From Acidocella sp. 20-57-95 (GTDB taxonomy: Bacteria > Pseudomonadota > Alphaproteobacteria > Acetobacterales > Acetobacteraceae): DNA of 64,000 nucleotides. Within the stretch, counting starts at the first letter, position 1. Every line of letters begins with the position of its first letter. Shown one piece after another: positions 49,737 through 59,626 of the stretch. The stretch covers positions 1 through 64,000 of the forward strand of contig NCAT01000006.1 in NCBI GenBank assembly GCA_002255575.1. The letters run 5' to 3'. The position numbers and the translations under genes were made by a program. Under the pieces are notes generated by a model, which was not told the origin of the DNA, made no database searches, and saw only the letters and a list, made by a program, of their open reading frames with translations.

Positions 49737-49749
49737 GGCAACGCCGGCA

Positions 49750-50973
49750 CTATTGCGCGGCCGGCTGGCTGTTCTTCTGCTTGTGCTTTGCCGCACCAGC
49801 ACCCACGGCAGACACAGGGCTGGCAATGGTGACCGCAGCGCCATCACTTAGCCGATCAACACCATCAGTGACCACTATATCACCCGGCACTAATCCTTTT
49901 GTGACGACGGTGTTCTTGCCATCCGTCGGGCCCGGCGTCACAACCTGCACTGATACGGTTTTATCTGCATTGACCCGGTACACATAGTTGCCCGGCGCAC
50001 CAGATTGCAGAGCCGTTGATGGTACCAATGTCGCATTCTGTAATGTTGCGACCGTCAGATGGATATTCACGAATTCATTTGGAAACAATGCTTCGTTTGT
50101 ATTTGCAAAACTTGCTCGCAACTTCACGGTACCGGTACTGGTATTCACTTGGTTATCGATAGCTGTCAGCGTGCCATCAGCAATCTTGCTGGTATCATCG
50201 CTGGAATAGGCGCTTGCGCTGAGAGTGGCACCGGCTTGTATTTGCGCCAATACAGGACCTAATTCGGTCTGCGGAATGCTAAAAATAACGGTAATTGGAA
50301 CAATCGTTGTCACCACCGCAATGCCAGTGCTGCTACCGGAGGTAACATAGTTCCCAGGATCGACCAAACGTAATCCAACCTTGCCTGTCGCCGGTGAAAC
50401 GATATGGCAATAGGTCAAATCCAGCTTGGCATTGTCGATTTGCGCCTGGTCCACCTTTACCGCAGCTTCATCTTGCGACACTAAAAATTGCTGGTCTGCC
50501 ACCTGCTGGGCTGAAATAGAATCCTGCCGCTGCAAGGTCTCGTAGCGCGCGAGGTCAGATTTTGCCTGCGCCAACAAAGCGTTGTCCTTCGCCTGCTGGG
50601 CGCTATATTGCTCCAACTGCACCTCATATTGCCGCGGGTCGATCTGGGCTAAGAATTCACCTTTTGTGACGTTCTGACCTTCAGTGAACGCAACTTCCGT
50701 GAGATAGCCGCTCAATTGCGGCAGAACTGTTACGGTCGCGGTTGGCGTTACCGTACCAAGTGCGGTGAGCACTTCAGGCATCGGTCCCGAAATAACTTTT
50801 GCCACCCCCACAGCTTGCGCGGCTTGCGGATGATTACCGCCAACGGCACCTTGATGACGCCAATAAGCAAATATGCCAACCACCAAAATACCAATAAGGA
50901 CGAGCAGCCAGCGCAGGCGCTTTTTAGGCTTCGCAACGCTGTCTGCATTTGGTTCCACCACGCCAAACTCCAT
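49750..50973 (-). CDS. RND efflux periplasmic adaptor (MdtA-like membrane fusion protein)
   Basis: A membrane fusion protein of about 407 residues. One N-terminal membrane helix ([17 protein letters not shown]) is followed by the lipoyl halves ([20 protein letters not shown] and [19 protein letters not shown]), a helical hairpin ([20 protein letters not shown]) and beta-barrel parts. The start is uncertain: TTG 50982, ATG 50973 and GTG 50961 are all in frame, and the GTG has the best GGAG spacing. It is the first gene of the pump operon, 92 bp after serS, and a promoter probably lies in that gap. Confidence 0.92.
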   Translation of the reverse strand: MEFGVVEPNADSVAKPKKRLRWLLVLIGILVVGIFAYWRHQGAVGGNHPQAAQAVGVAKVISGPMPEVLTALGTVTPTATVTVLPQLSGYLTEVAFTEGQNVTKGEFLAQIDPRQYEVQLEQYSAQQAKDNALLAQAKSDLARYETLQRQDSISAQQVADQQFLVSQDEAAVKVDQAQIDNAKLDLTYCHIVSPATGKVGLRLVDPGNYVTSGSSTGIAVVTTIVPITVIFSIPQTELGPVLAQIQAGATLSASAYSSDDTSKIADGTLTAIDNQVNTSTGTVKLRASFANTNEALFPNEFVNIHLTVATLQNATLVPSTALQSGAPGNYVYRVNADKTVSVQVVTPGPTDGKNTVVTKGLVPGDIVVTDGVDRLSDGAAVTIASPVSAVGAGAAKHKQKNSQPAAQ

Positions 50974-51065
50974 CCAATTCAAGTTATATGGCTATATTAA
51001 ACGCCGTTCCCACTGCTCTCATTTTTATTGTGTTACAGACTTACAACAAATCGTAACCAAGCCAC

Positions 51066-52340
51066 CTAACCAACCGAGATCAGCTTTTTCCCGCCCATAT
51101 ATGGCTGCAAAATCTCCGGCACATTAACCGTTCCGTCTTCGTTTTGAAAATTTTCCAAAACGGCAATCAAGGCCCGTCCCACAGCAACGCCAGAGCCATT
51201 GAGCGTATGCACAAAGCCAAGGGTTTTGCCATCGGCCTCCCGGTAACGCGCATTCATCCGGCGCGCCTGAAAGGCGCGGGTATTCGAACAAGATGAGATT
51301 TCCCGATACATGCCCTGCCCGGGCAACCAAACTTCAAGGTCAAATGTTTTCGCGGCGGAAAAACCAGTATCGCCCGCACAGAGCAGCAAGCGGCGATAGG
51401 GCAGGCCCAAGCGCTCCAGGATCGTCTCCGCACAGCGCGTCATCCGCTCATGCTCGCCATCACTCGTCTCGGGATGTGTGATACTGACCATCTCCACCTT
51501 AGGAAACTGATGCTGGCGCAACATACCACGCACGTCGCGCCCGGCAGAGCCCGCCTCGGAGCGGAAACATGGCGTTAGCGCCGTAACGCGGATCGGAAGC
51601 TGGGACGCCGCCAAAATATCATTGGCCACAAGGTTCGTCAGCGAAACCTCCGCCGTTGGAATGAGCCAGCGTCCATCCTCCGTATGAAACAAATCATCTT
51701 TGAATTTCGGCAACTGGCCGGTGCCAAACATGGAGGCATCGTTCACCAACAGCGGTACAGTGGTTTCTACATAACCATGCTCAGTTGTGTGAACATCCAA
51801 CATAAACTGGCCAAGAGCGCGTTCCAACCGCGCCAAACCGCCACGCAGCACCGTGAAGCGTGAGCCAGCCAGCTTTGCAGCACCGGCAAAATCCATCTGC
51901 CCCAACGCTTCGCCGATTTCAAAATGCTGCTTCGGTACGAAATTAAAATTTCTGACCTCGCCAAATGTTTTCACAACAACATTGTCGGCTTCATCACGGC
52001 CATCAGGAACATCGGCATCGAGGATATTCGGTAGCACCGAAATGCGTTCGCGCAGCTCAGCTTCCAATTTCGGAACTTCCGCCTCAAGCTGCTCCATCGA
52101 GCCGCGCAGCTTAGCTCCTTCAGCTTCCAAGTCCGTCGTGTCGGCTTTGGCGCGTTTGGCTTCACCAATGCGTTTGGCCAAAGCGTTGCGATTCGCCTGT
52201 AATAGCTGCAACTGCGCAACCGCCGCCCGCCTGGTATCGTCAAAGTTTTTAATTTCATCAGCGGATGTCTCAACCCGCCGCCGCGCCATCGCCTTATCAA
52301 ATCCATCCATATCCTCGCGGATCATCCGAATATCATGCAT
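51066..52340 (-). CDS. serS: Seryl-tRNA synthetase
   Basis: A 424-residue class II synthetase that charges tRNA-Ser. The N-terminal coiled-coil arm spans residues about 27-100 ([19 protein letters not shown]). Motif 2 is [20 protein letters not shown] and motif 3 contains [19 protein letters not shown]; the serine-site [16 protein letters not shown] is intact. The ATG at 52340 overlaps the tatC stop by 8 bp and gives the usual [10 protein letters not shown] start; a start three codons earlier is possible. Confidence 0.97.
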   Translation of the reverse strand: MHDIRMIREDMDGFDKAMARRRVETSADEIKNFDDTRRAAVAQLQLLQANRNALAKRIGEAKRAKADTTDLEAEGAKLRGSMEQLEAEVPKLEAELRERISVLPNILDADVPDGRDEADNVVVKTFGEVRNFNFVPKQHFEIGEALGQMDFAGAAKLAGSRFTVLRGGLARLERALGQFMLDVHTTEHGYVETTVPLLVNDASMFGTGQLPKFKDDLFHTEDGRWLIPTAEVSLTNLVANDILAASQLPIRVTALTPCFRSEAGSAGRDVRGMLRQHQFPKVEMVSITHPETSDGEHERMTRCAETILERLGLPYRRLLLCAGDTGFSAAKTFDLEVWLPGQGMYREISSCSNTRAFQARRMNARYREADGKTLGFVHTLNGSGVAVGRALIAVLENFQNEDGTVNVPEILQPYMGGKKLISVG

Positions 52341-53127
52341 CCACGTCATCCACAGGCTTTGGCTCCACGGCTTTCACGCAGAACACTGAAATCTCATAAA
52401 GTAAAATCAACGGCACAGCCAAACCAGATTGCGTCAGCACATCAGGCGGCGTTAAAATCGCCGCCACAATAAAGCAGCCAACATAGGCGTAACGCCGATA
52501 TTTCTTTAAGCCTGCGGAGGAAATAATCCCAACCTTGCCCAGCAAAGTCAGCAAAACCGGCAATTCAAACGACAAGCCAAACGCAAAAATCAGCTTCATC
52601 ACCAAATTAAGATAATCGCTCACCTTCGCCATCAGGTCGAGCTGGATATCGCTCCCTGGCCCAGTATTCTGGAAGCTCAAAAAGAAATTCCAGGCGGTTG
52701 GGAAAATAACGTAATAAGCTAAGGCGCCGCCGGCAAAAAACAGAATCGGTGTGGCCACCAGAAACGGCAGCATCGCCTGCTTTTCCTTACGGTACAGGCC
52801 GGGCGCAATAAACAACCATAATTGCGAGGCAATCACCGGAAACGCCAGGAACCCGGCGCCAAACATCGCTACCTTGATGTATGTAAAGAAAGCCTCATAG
52901 AGCGCGGTATAAATCAATTGCGGCTTCTGGCCGCGCGCTTCCAGAGCATGGGCCAGTGGCGCCGCTAAAAAATTATAAATTTCCGGCGCAAAATGGTAGC
53001 AGATGAAAAAAGCAATCACGAACGCCACGGCCGACCACATCAGCCGCGTCCGCAACTCCGCCAGATGGTCCAGCAGCGGCATTTCCTTGTCGTGAATCTC
53101 ATCGGCGGGCGGGGTCACATCAGCCAT
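52333..53127 (-). CDS. tatC: Twin-arginine translocase subunit TatC
   Basis: A 264-residue TatC with six membrane segments. The N-terminal signal-peptide-binding region is [17 protein letters not shown] with the conserved Glu-Leu-Arg. [20 protein letters not shown] and [18 protein letters not shown] follow, and [19 protein letters not shown] near the end is diagnostic. It is the receptor for twin-arginine signal peptides. The ATG follows the tatB stop directly. Confidence 0.96.
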   Translation of the reverse strand: MADVTPPADEIHDKEMPLLDHLAELRTRLMWSAVAFVIAFFICYHFAPEIYNFLAAPLAHALEARGQKPQLIYTALYEAFFTYIKVAMFGAGFLAFPVIASQLWLFIAPGLYRKEKQAMLPFLVATPILFFAGGALAYYVIFPTAWNFFLSFQNTGPGSDIQLDLMAKVSDYLNLVMKLIFAFGLSFELPVLLTLLGKVGIISSAGLKKYRRYAYVGCFIVAAILTPPDVLTQSGLAVPLILLYEISVFCVKAVEPKPVDDVDA

Positions 53128-53583
53128 TTAATATCCCCAACGCTTGGTACCAGGCGGAATAAACGCCGGCACGGGCTGCTTACGGGCGGCATCCGGCGGA
53201 ATAAAGGCCGGCGCTTCCGGCATGTCCTCGGTCACGTCCACCACCGGCGCGCTGTAAATGGTATTGGGCACCGGCCGCATGGCATTTTCGCCAAAATCAG
53301 CTTCAGATAGAGCCGATTTAATCGAGCCATCCGGGTCGATTGTCTGCTCGGCAGCCGCTTTGAAGTCAAAACGCCGGAGCTTGTTAAGCTCGGTCTTTAC
53401 CTCCGAGAGATTAGCATCCCGCATCATCTCATCAACGTGGCCCTGGAACTCTGCCGCCATGCCGCGCGCTTTCTTCATCAGCCCGGTGACGGTCTTGATT
53501 GCGATCGGCAAATCCTTTGGCCCGATGGCTATCAACGCCACCGCCAGAATCAGACCAATCTCTGCCCAAGAAAATCCAAACAT
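53128..53583 (-). CDS. tatB: Twin-arginine translocase subunit TatB
   Basis: A 151-residue TatB. The N-terminal membrane helix is FGFSWAEIGLILAVALIAIGPKDLP with the conserved Glu and the GPKDLP hinge, then an amphipathic helix (KKARGMAAEFQGHVDEMMRD) and a long Pro/Ala tail that has two similar PAFIPP elements. A TatA gene would be expected next to it but is not found. It lies 18 bp after the ChaC-family gene. Confidence 0.93.
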   Translation of the reverse strand: MFGFSWAEIGLILAVALIAIGPKDLPIAIKTVTGLMKKARGMAAEFQGHVDEMMRDANLSEVKTELNKLRRFDFKAAAEQTIDPDGSIKSALSEADFGENAMRPVPNTIYSAPVVDVTEDMPEAPAFIPPDAARKQPVPAFIPPGTKRWGY

Positions 53584-53601
53584 GCGCCGCTTGCTAGCAG
53601 C

Positions 53602-54279
53602 CTACGGCCGGTTCGGCAAAGCCCTGGCGATGCGCTCTAGCCCGCTATCGCGCAGCCCCATCGCGGCCAGGTGTGATATGGTGTTTTCAAGATATTCCCG
53701 GCAGGTGCCCAGATCACCACAGCCGGTAGCAATCAGGGCGGCGGTTTGTTCGATTGACATCTCCGGGATATAGCGTGGGTGGGCACGGTTGATGACAAAC
53801 GTCACGGCGCGGATCGGGCCATCCTTCGTAGTCACATTGACCCAGCGGGCATTATAGGCCCCTCCGAACATCTCACGTTGCCAAAGCAAACCCAGCTCCT
53901 GCCTGATTTTCGGCGCGGCAATCCGGAATGCCGCACCCTTACAGGCGCCGCCATGGTCAAGTGCCAGCATCAACCCCGGCGTTTCCGGCGTCCCCCGGCC
54001 CATCAACATGCGCAAGCAGAACCTGCGATGATAGCCGCGCAATAAGGCGGCACGCTTTTCCACATGCTCGAAAGCGGGGTTCCAAATCAGCGAGCCGTAC
54101 CCAAACACCCATAAATCCTGCGCCATCTCATGAGCGGCTAATATCGCTTCCAGCAAAGCCGCCATTTCCGCATCGCTACGGAATTTCATATCAGGGTGGA
54201 TTTGCGCGTATTCACGCTGCCGGGCCTTCAAGGTCCCGTCCAGCAGGGTCTCCCGCGTGATTTTAAGCGGTCTGGTCAC
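53602..54279 (-). CDS. ChaC-family gamma-glutamylcyclotransferase
   Basis: A 225-residue ChaC-like enzyme that splits glutathione into 5-oxoproline and cysteinyl-glycine. The substrate-binding loop is WVFGYGSLIWNP, then LRGYHRRFCLRMLMGRGTP and the catalytic glutamate region QREMFGGAYNARWV. The start is a GTG that overlaps the end of scpB by 17 bp. Its place between scpB and tatB is where tatA is usually found in related gene orders. Confidence 0.9.
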   Translation of the reverse strand: MTRPLKITRETLLDGTLKARQREYAQIHPDMKFRSDAEMAALLEAILAAHEMAQDLWVFGYGSLIWNPAFEHVEKRAALLRGYHRRFCLRMLMGRGTPETPGLMLALDHGGACKGAAFRIAAPKIRQELGLLWQREMFGGAYNARWVNVTTKDGPIRAVTFVINRAHPRYIPEMSIEQTAALIATGCGDLGTCREYLENTISHLAAMGLRDSGLERIARALPNRP

Positions 54280-54892
54280 GATCGGGTTCGGACTCCATCT
54301 GTGGTTCGGGCGGCATTTCCGCCGCCGCCGACGGCACTGACAGCGACACTTGCGGGTCGATCAGCAATTCCTCACGCTTGGGCAAATCGCGCAAATCATT
54401 CAATCCAAACTGCGCTAGAAACGCCGGGGTGGTGCCCCATAGCGTCGGCCGCCCTGGCGTTTCGCGCCGACCTTTGGTGGTGATGAGCCCATTTTCCAGC
54501 AGCAAATCCAGGGTGTTCTGCGACAGGCTGGCACCACGGATTTCCTCGATCTCAGTACGGGTCACCGGCTGGTGATACGCCACAATCGCCAGCGTCTCCA
54601 TTGCCACGCGTGGCAGGCGGCGCGGTAGCTCCACCACCTTGCGCAAGGTAAGGGCCAGGTCTGGCGCGGTACGGAACTGCCAGCCGCCGGCCACCGCCTC
54701 CAGCCGCACGCCCCTCCCCTGATAATGTGCTGACAAAGCCGCCATCACGGCATCCACATCCACGGCATCGGGCAGCAGATTGATCAAAGCCCGCTGGCTT
54801 ACCGGCTCCCGGCTGGCGAAAATCAAAGCTTCAGCAAGCCGCACCGCCGGGGCCAGATCAACTTCAGTCGCCGCTATATCAGTCTCGCTCAT
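54263..54892 (-). CDS. scpB: Segregation and condensation protein ScpB
   Basis: A 209-residue ScpB, the winged-helix partner of ScpA in the SMC condensin complex. LAEALIFASREPVSQRALINL, GRGVRLEAVAGGWQFRTAPDL, the second winged helix ETLAIVAYHQPVTRTEIEEIRG and LLENGLITTKGRRETPGRP are all typical. The ATG at 54892 overlaps the scpA stop by 14 bp. The C-terminal tail is Pro/Glu-rich. Confidence 0.95.
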   Translation of the reverse strand: MSETDIAATEVDLAPAVRLAEALIFASREPVSQRALINLLPDAVDVDAVMAALSAHYQGRGVRLEAVAGGWQFRTAPDLALTLRKVVELPRRLPRVAMETLAIVAYHQPVTRTEIEEIRGASLSQNTLDLLLENGLITTKGRRETPGRPTLWGTTPAFLAQFGLNDLRDLPKREELLIDPQVSLSVPSAAAEMPPEPQMESEPDRDQTA

Positions 54893-55619
54893 TTTTACCC
54901 TTTTGCACCAAAATCGGGCCAAAATCTGTCTCTTGCCGCAATCTCACTGCACCGTCCTTCGCCATCTCCAACCCCGCCACCAACGTGGCCGATAACGCCG
55001 CCCGCTTCGGCAGACCGCCCTGCAAATCACTCGGCAAGAAAGAGTCCAGCGTCGACCAGTCCGGCACCGAACCGAGCAGCCTTTTTAGCCGTTCCAGCGC
55101 GTTTTGTACGGAAAAATATGTCATCGGCTTTGGACGATACTTTACCTTTCCCGCCGCCCGCCGCCGCGCCGCAAGGTAGGCGCTAAGCAGGCTGCTCATA
55201 TCCAACCGCAATTTCGAACGATCAGTTTCGGTGAAATCCTCCGGTATGCCGCGGGCAAATTCATCCCAGCCCAATTGTGGCCGCTTACCCATCCAGACCG
55301 CCGCCGCCCGCACCGCCTGCAAATCAATCAAACGTGCTGCCAAGATTTCCGCTGCGGTCTCGGCATCTTCTGGTTCACCCATGGCGGGCACCAGCAGGCG
55401 GGATTTCAGCCAGGTCAGCCAGGCCGCCATCACCAGCCAGTCGGCCGCCAATTCCAGCCGCACCCGCCGCGCACCCTCAATGACCGCCAGATATTGCTCA
55501 ACCAGGGCCAGTATCGAAATTTTCGCCAAATCAACTTTCTGCGCCCGCGCCAGTTCCAACAACAGGTCCAGCGGGCCTTCAAAGCCGTCTAGCTGCAATA
55601 CCAGCGCATCAGAATCCAT
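54879..55619 (-). CDS. scpA: Segregation and condensation protein ScpA
   Basis: A 246-residue kleisin that bridges SMC heads. The N-terminal signature is LQLDGFEGPLDLLLELARAQ followed by DLAKISILALVEQYL; the C-terminal winged-helix region lies beyond YFSVQNALERLKRL. It is part of the chromosome condensation machinery with SMC, which is not in the window. Its start overlaps the M50 protease gene by 11 bp. Confidence 0.95.
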   Translation of the reverse strand: MDSDALVLQLDGFEGPLDLLLELARAQKVDLAKISILALVEQYLAVIEGARRVRLELAADWLVMAAWLTWLKSRLLVPAMGEPEDAETAAEILAARLIDLQAVRAAAVWMGKRPQLGWDEFARGIPEDFTETDRSKLRLDMSSLLSAYLAARRRAAGKVKYRPKPMTYFSVQNALERLKRLLGSVPDWSTLDSFLPSDLQGGLPKRAALSATLVAGLEMAKDGAVRLRQETDFGPILVQKGKNERD

Positions 55620-56295
55620 TGGTGTGCCCGGTCATTTGGAAAACCAAATTAGTCGCCCATGGCAGCGCCGCATTTAGCGCATCGTTGAACGGGTCGAAAT
55701 GGATTCCCGCCTGCCCCAGCAAAGTGGGCAACACAAACAGCACTAGCAACACGGCAAAAATACCGTATTTTTCCATACCCGCTAGCCATTTTGCCGCGGG
55801 GAGCGGCAACAGCCCCACTGCCACGCGCCCACCATCCATGGGCGGCAGCGGCAGCAAATTGAACAGCCCCAGCACCAGATTAACTGCAATGAAATACAGG
55901 AAAAAATCCGGTGCAAAGCCCGTGAAAAACAATTGCGCCCCGATAATCGCCAGCGCAAAATTCATCAGCGGCCCGGCGATCGCCACCATCGCCATCATCC
56001 GCCGCGGGTTGTAAGTACCACCAATATGCAGCGCCATGGGGTTTACCGGCACCGGCTTGGCCCAGCCAAACATAAATGCCACTCGCCCGATGGTGGCCAA
56101 TTGCGAGACGACCAAAAATATCGGCAGAAACACTGTACCGATCGGGTCAATATGGTTCAGCGGATTCAGCGTCAGCCGCCCGGCCAGTTTGGCGGTTTTA
56201 TCGCCCAACGCCCAGGCTGCCAGCCCATGCGCCAGTTCATGCAGAATTATCGCAATCAAGGTGGCTAGAATGCCAGAGATAGCTTCAGTGACCAT
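55609..56295 (-). CDS. Site-2 protease (M50) family membrane metalloprotease
   Basis: A 228-residue intramembrane metalloprotease. The zinc motif is AIILHELAHGLAAW (HExxH) in the first membrane helix; the second conserved motif is PPMDGGRVAVGLLP carrying the third ligand aspartate; NPLNHIDPIGT is also conserved. This is the short type without a PDZ domain, often found next to scpAB. The ATG at 56295 overlaps the nagZ stop by 11 bp; an upstream frame exists but is not supported. The substrate is unknown. Confidence 0.9.
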   Translation of the reverse strand: MVTEAISGILATLIAIILHELAHGLAAWALGDKTAKLAGRLTLNPLNHIDPIGTVFLPIFLVVSQLATIGRVAFMFGWAKPVPVNPMALHIGGTYNPRRMMAMVAIAGPLMNFALAIIGAQLFFTGFAPDFFLYFIAVNLVLGLFNLLPLPPMDGGRVAVGLLPLPAAKWLAGMEKYGIFAVLLVLFVLPTLLGQAGIHFDPFNDALNAALPWATNLVFQMTGHTNGF

Positions 56296-57148
56296 TCGCC
56301 ACCGCCTCCAGCACGGCACGGTTGCCCGCCATGTCCCCCGGGCAATACAGGGCCACGTCACACCCGGCTTGCAGCGCGCCTACCGCCCGCTCAGCCGGGG
56401 TGCCGCTTAGCGCGCCCATCGCCAGATCATCACTCACCAACGTGCCGGTAAAGCCAATTTTGCCGCGAATAATCTCGGCAATCACCTTGGCCGATAAGGT
56501 CGCGGGCAGCGTATCATACGCTTCGTACACAATATGCGCGGTCATCGCCCAGGGCAGCTTATTGTTGGCAATGAAGGGAAAAAAATCGGCACTAAGATCT
56601 GCATCCCGGGCAATCTTGGGCAGACCCTCATGGCTGTCAATTTGCGCCCGCCCATGGCCCGGTATGTGTTTGATGATGGGCGTGATGCCCGCGGCCATGA
56701 TCCCCTCGGCAATTTGCGCGCCCAAGGCCGCCACAACCTGTGGGTCGTGGGAAAGCGCCCGGTCGCCGACCACATCGCTTGCCCCCTCATAGCGCAAATC
56801 CAGCACCGGGGCGGCTGTCATGGTGAAACCGGCTTCTTTTACCATCACGCCCAGCGCCTTGCCGTGCGCCAAAGCAGCCTCCGGCGTCTTCAGCGCAGCG
56901 GCCGGTGGCAGATTGCGCCAGTGCGGGGCGCGCAGCCTCGCCACCCGCCCGCCTTCCTGGTCCACCATCAGCACCGCATCCGGCGCCAAAATCTGCCGCA
57001 ATATCGCGTTTAATTGCCGCACCTGGAACGGTGTTGAAATGTTGCGCGAAAACAAAATCACGCCTCTTGGCGGATACTCGCGCAGCAATTGTGCTTCATC
57101 ATCGGCCAGTTCAGGGCCAGCCAAACCGATGATCACCGGTAGTGTCAA
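56285..57148 (-). CDS. nagZ: Beta-N-acetylhexosaminidase NagZ
   Basis: A GH3 enzyme of about 287 residues that removes GlcNAc from anhydro-muropeptides in peptidoglycan recycling. Key motifs are PRGVILFSRNISTP, VLMVDQEGGRVARL, KHIPGHGRAQIDSHEGLP (with the catalytic His) and TGTLVSDDLAMGAL (nucleophile Asp). The TTG at 57148 was chosen because it overlaps the SPOR gene stop (TTGA) and yields a family-like N-terminus; GTG at 57130 is possible. Confidence 0.92.
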   Translation of the reverse strand: MTLPVIIGLAGPELADDEAQLLREYPPRGVILFSRNISTPFQVRQLNAILRQILAPDAVLMVDQEGGRVARLRAPHWRNLPPAAALKTPEAALAHGKALGVMVKEAGFTMTAAPVLDLRYEGASDVVGDRALSHDPQVVAALGAQIAEGIMAAGITPIIKHIPGHGRAQIDSHEGLPKIARDADLSADFFPFIANNKLPWAMTAHIVYEAYDTLPATLSAKVIAEIIRGKIGFTGTLVSDDLAMGALSGTPAERAVGALQAGCDVALYCPGDMAGNRAVLEAVANGH

Positions 57149-57864
57149 AACCCAGCCACCGTGCAGGCCGCACCCTTGGCGGTAAGCTGGGCGCAGAAAT
57201 CCCGCGCCGCTTGCTGGTCGGCAAAACCGCCCACCCGGAGGCGCCAAATATTATTGCCGTTCACAATCGCTGGCACAAAGACCGGCTTCTTGCCCGCCAG
57301 CAAAGTTGGATATTTGGCATTCAGATGTGCCCAAACCTGATGCGCCCCGGCAGAATCGGCCGTTGCCGCTAATTGCACCTGCGTAGGGCCGGCGGGCGCA
57401 GGCGCCGATGCAACCGGCACGGGTAACGCAGTGGCCGGCACAATGGATGGCGCAGCGGGCGCTGCACCCGCCGCACCAGGACCAGGCGCCGCTGGTGCGA
57501 CACTTGCAGACACCGCTTGCAGTTGCTGGATATCTGGCTGCGGCGCGTCCGGCGCTAAGGTCGCCGGGCCGGAACTGGCCGCGCCCGACATAATCGGCTC
57601 ATTTGCCCCCGGCACGGTTAACCCGCCAGGGTCGGCAGGGGCTTCCCGCAACGGCGTGGTGGGGGCCGCGATTTCCGGTGGCGGGCCGAACCCCATGCGC
57701 GGCCGCACCCCGCTCCACACCAACGCCACACCAATCACCGCCACTGAAATACCACCCGCCGCGATCACCATACGCTTCATCGCCGGGTCCACCGGCTCAC
57801 GCTGGCGGCGGGCATGATAAGAATATTCTGGAATATCCAAGTCCGGGTCGTGCTCAGTGTTCAA
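57145..57864 (-). CDS. SPOR-domain cell-division/envelope protein
   Basis: A 239-residue bitopic protein. A short cytoplasmic part is followed by one membrane helix (MVIAAGGISVAVIGVALVW), a long Ala/Pro-rich periplasmic linker (residues about 70-160) and a C-terminal SPOR domain with VQLAATADSAGAHQVW, NIWRLRVGGFADQQAARDF. SPOR domains bind denuded glycan strands at the division septum. A TTG start at 57864 lies 1 bp after the argS stop. The linker is low-complexity but typical of the family. Confidence 0.85.
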   Translation of the reverse strand: MNTEHDPDLDIPEYSYHARRQREPVDPAMKRMVIAAGGISVAVIGVALVWSGVRPRMGFGPPPEIAAPTTPLREAPADPGGLTVPGANEPIMSGAASSGPATLAPDAPQPDIQQLQAVSASVAPAAPGPGAAGAAPAAPSIVPATALPVPVASAPAPAGPTQVQLAATADSAGAHQVWAHLNAKYPTLLAGKKPVFVPAIVNGNNIWRLRVGGFADQQAARDFCAQLTAKGAACTVAGF

Positions 57865-57865
57865 A

Positions 57866-59614
57866 TCAGCGCATCTCCTCAACCGGCTGCACGCCCAGCA
57901 CCGCCAAGCCCGAGCGGATCACCATGGCGGTCGCCGTCACCAGCGCAAGACGGGCTTTGGTCTCAACCGGCTTCTCCGCCTGAATAAACCGTAACGCCGC
58001 ATCATCCCGCCCGGCGTTCCACAGGGCGTGGAAATCACCAGCTAATTCATACAGGAAAAACGCGATTCGGTGCGGCTCACGTGCCTCCGCCGCTGAGTCG
58101 ACCATGCGCGGCCAGGAGATCAACTTTCGGATCAACGCCAATTCCTCAGGTGCCGCCAACGAGGTTAAGTCCGCTTGCGCCAGCCCCGTCACCTCACCCG
58201 CGGCCCGCAACACACTGCGCGCCCGCGCATGGGCATATTGCACATAGAACACCGGGTTATCGCGCGTTTGCGCAACCGCCGCATTCAAATCAAATTCCAT
58301 CTGCGCGTCGGATTTACGCATCAGCATGATAAAGCGCACCGCATCCGGTCCAACTTCATCGATCAAATCGCGCAATTCCACGAACGTGCCGGCGCGCTTG
58401 CTCATCCGCACCGGCGCCCCGTCTTTCATCACCCGCACAATCTGGCAGAGCACAATATCAAGGCTCGCCGGTGTTTCCCCCGCCAGCGCCTTCACCGCCG
58501 CCTGCATGCGTTTCACATAACCGCCATGGTCAGCGCCCCACACATCGATCATCTGGCGATACCCACGCCGCATCTTATCCGCATGGTAAGCGATATCATT
58601 GGCAAAATAGGTGTTGCTGCCGTCAGATTTCGCAACCGGCCGGTCTACATCGTCACCATACGCGGTGGCGCGGAACAATAACTGCTCGCGCGGCTCCCAA
58701 TCATCCGGCGTTTTGCCTTTGGGTGGTTCCAGTACGCCCCGATAAATCAACCCGGCCTGTTCTAAAATCGCGAGCCCACGCGTCACCCCACCTGATTGCA
58801 CCAAGGCATCTTCTGAGGAAAACACGTCGAAATACACCCGCAACGCGGCCAAATCGTCGCGGATCAGGTCCAGCATTTTCGCGACCCCAAATTGCCGCGC
58901 CGCATCCAGCCATTCGGACTCAGGCTTATCGACCAACGCGGTACCATGCAGTGCCGCAAACGCCGCGCCCACAGGCTCCAAATACGCCCCGCCATATTGC
59001 ATACCGCCCGGCACACTGGCGGCGTAGGCATCAGCCTTGTCAGCCAGCCCCAAAGCCTGCAAATAGCGGAAATACACCACCCGCCCCAGCGCGATCACCT
59101 GCGCCCCGGCATCATTGATGTAATATTCCTTGGTCACATCATAACCCGCTTTGGCGATAAGGTTCGCCAACGCATCACCCACCACCGCCCCGCGACAATG
59201 GCCTACATGCAGCGGCCCGGTCGGGTTGGCGGACACATACTCAATATTGATTTTCTGGCCCTTATCAGTGCCCTGCCCGTAAGCCTCCTTGGCCGCCAAA
59301 ATCACCGGGATCTGTTGCAACAAAAACGCCGCCTCAAGCGTGATATTCACAAAACCCGGCCCAGCCGCTTCAGCCTTCGCAATCCCCGCCCGCTTCACCA
59401 GCGCATCTACCAGCAAAGCCGCAATCTCGCGCGGATTTTTCCCTGCCGGTTTGGCCGCCACCATCGCCGCATTGGTCGCCATATCGCCATGCGCGGCATC
59501 ACGTGAGGGTGCCACCTCAATCTTGGCCAACACATCCGTGGGCAGCCCCGGAAACGCCGCCGACATATCTTGCAAAACCCAAGACCTTACATGGGCAAAT
59601 AGATTCTCAGTCAT
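57866..59614 (-). CDS. argS: Arginyl-tRNA synthetase
   Basis: A 582-residue class I synthetase. The HIGH motif is NPTGPLHVGHCRGAVVGDAL and the KMSKS-equivalent is APVRMSKRAGTFVELRDLI; the N-terminal Add-1 domain and the C-terminal DALR anticodon-binding domain (VQYAHARARSVLRAAGEV) are present. It charges tRNA-Arg. It follows dgt by 12 bp in an uninterrupted minus-strand run. Confidence 0.97.
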   Translation of the reverse strand: MTENLFAHVRSWVLQDMSAAFPGLPTDVLAKIEVAPSRDAAHGDMATNAAMVAAKPAGKNPREIAALLVDALVKRAGIAKAEAAGPGFVNITLEAAFLLQQIPVILAAKEAYGQGTDKGQKINIEYVSANPTGPLHVGHCRGAVVGDALANLIAKAGYDVTKEYYINDAGAQVIALGRVVYFRYLQALGLADKADAYAASVPGGMQYGGAYLEPVGAAFAALHGTALVDKPESEWLDAARQFGVAKMLDLIRDDLAALRVYFDVFSSEDALVQSGGVTRGLAILEQAGLIYRGVLEPPKGKTPDDWEPREQLLFRATAYGDDVDRPVAKSDGSNTYFANDIAYHADKMRRGYRQMIDVWGADHGGYVKRMQAAVKALAGETPASLDIVLCQIVRVMKDGAPVRMSKRAGTFVELRDLIDEVGPDAVRFIMLMRKSDAQMEFDLNAAVAQTRDNPVFYVQYAHARARSVLRAAGEVTGLAQADLTSLAAPEELALIRKLISWPRMVDSAAEAREPHRIAFFLYELAGDFHALWNAGRDDAALRFIQAEKPVETKARLALVTATAMVIRSGLAVLGVQPVEEMR

Positions 59615-59626
59615 TCAAAACTTCCA

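Noticed and set aside
50998..51065. GTTAC ... GTAAC inverted repeat as an operator for the pump operon
   Set aside because: Arms are only 5 bp with a 16-nt spacer, so it may well occur by chance.
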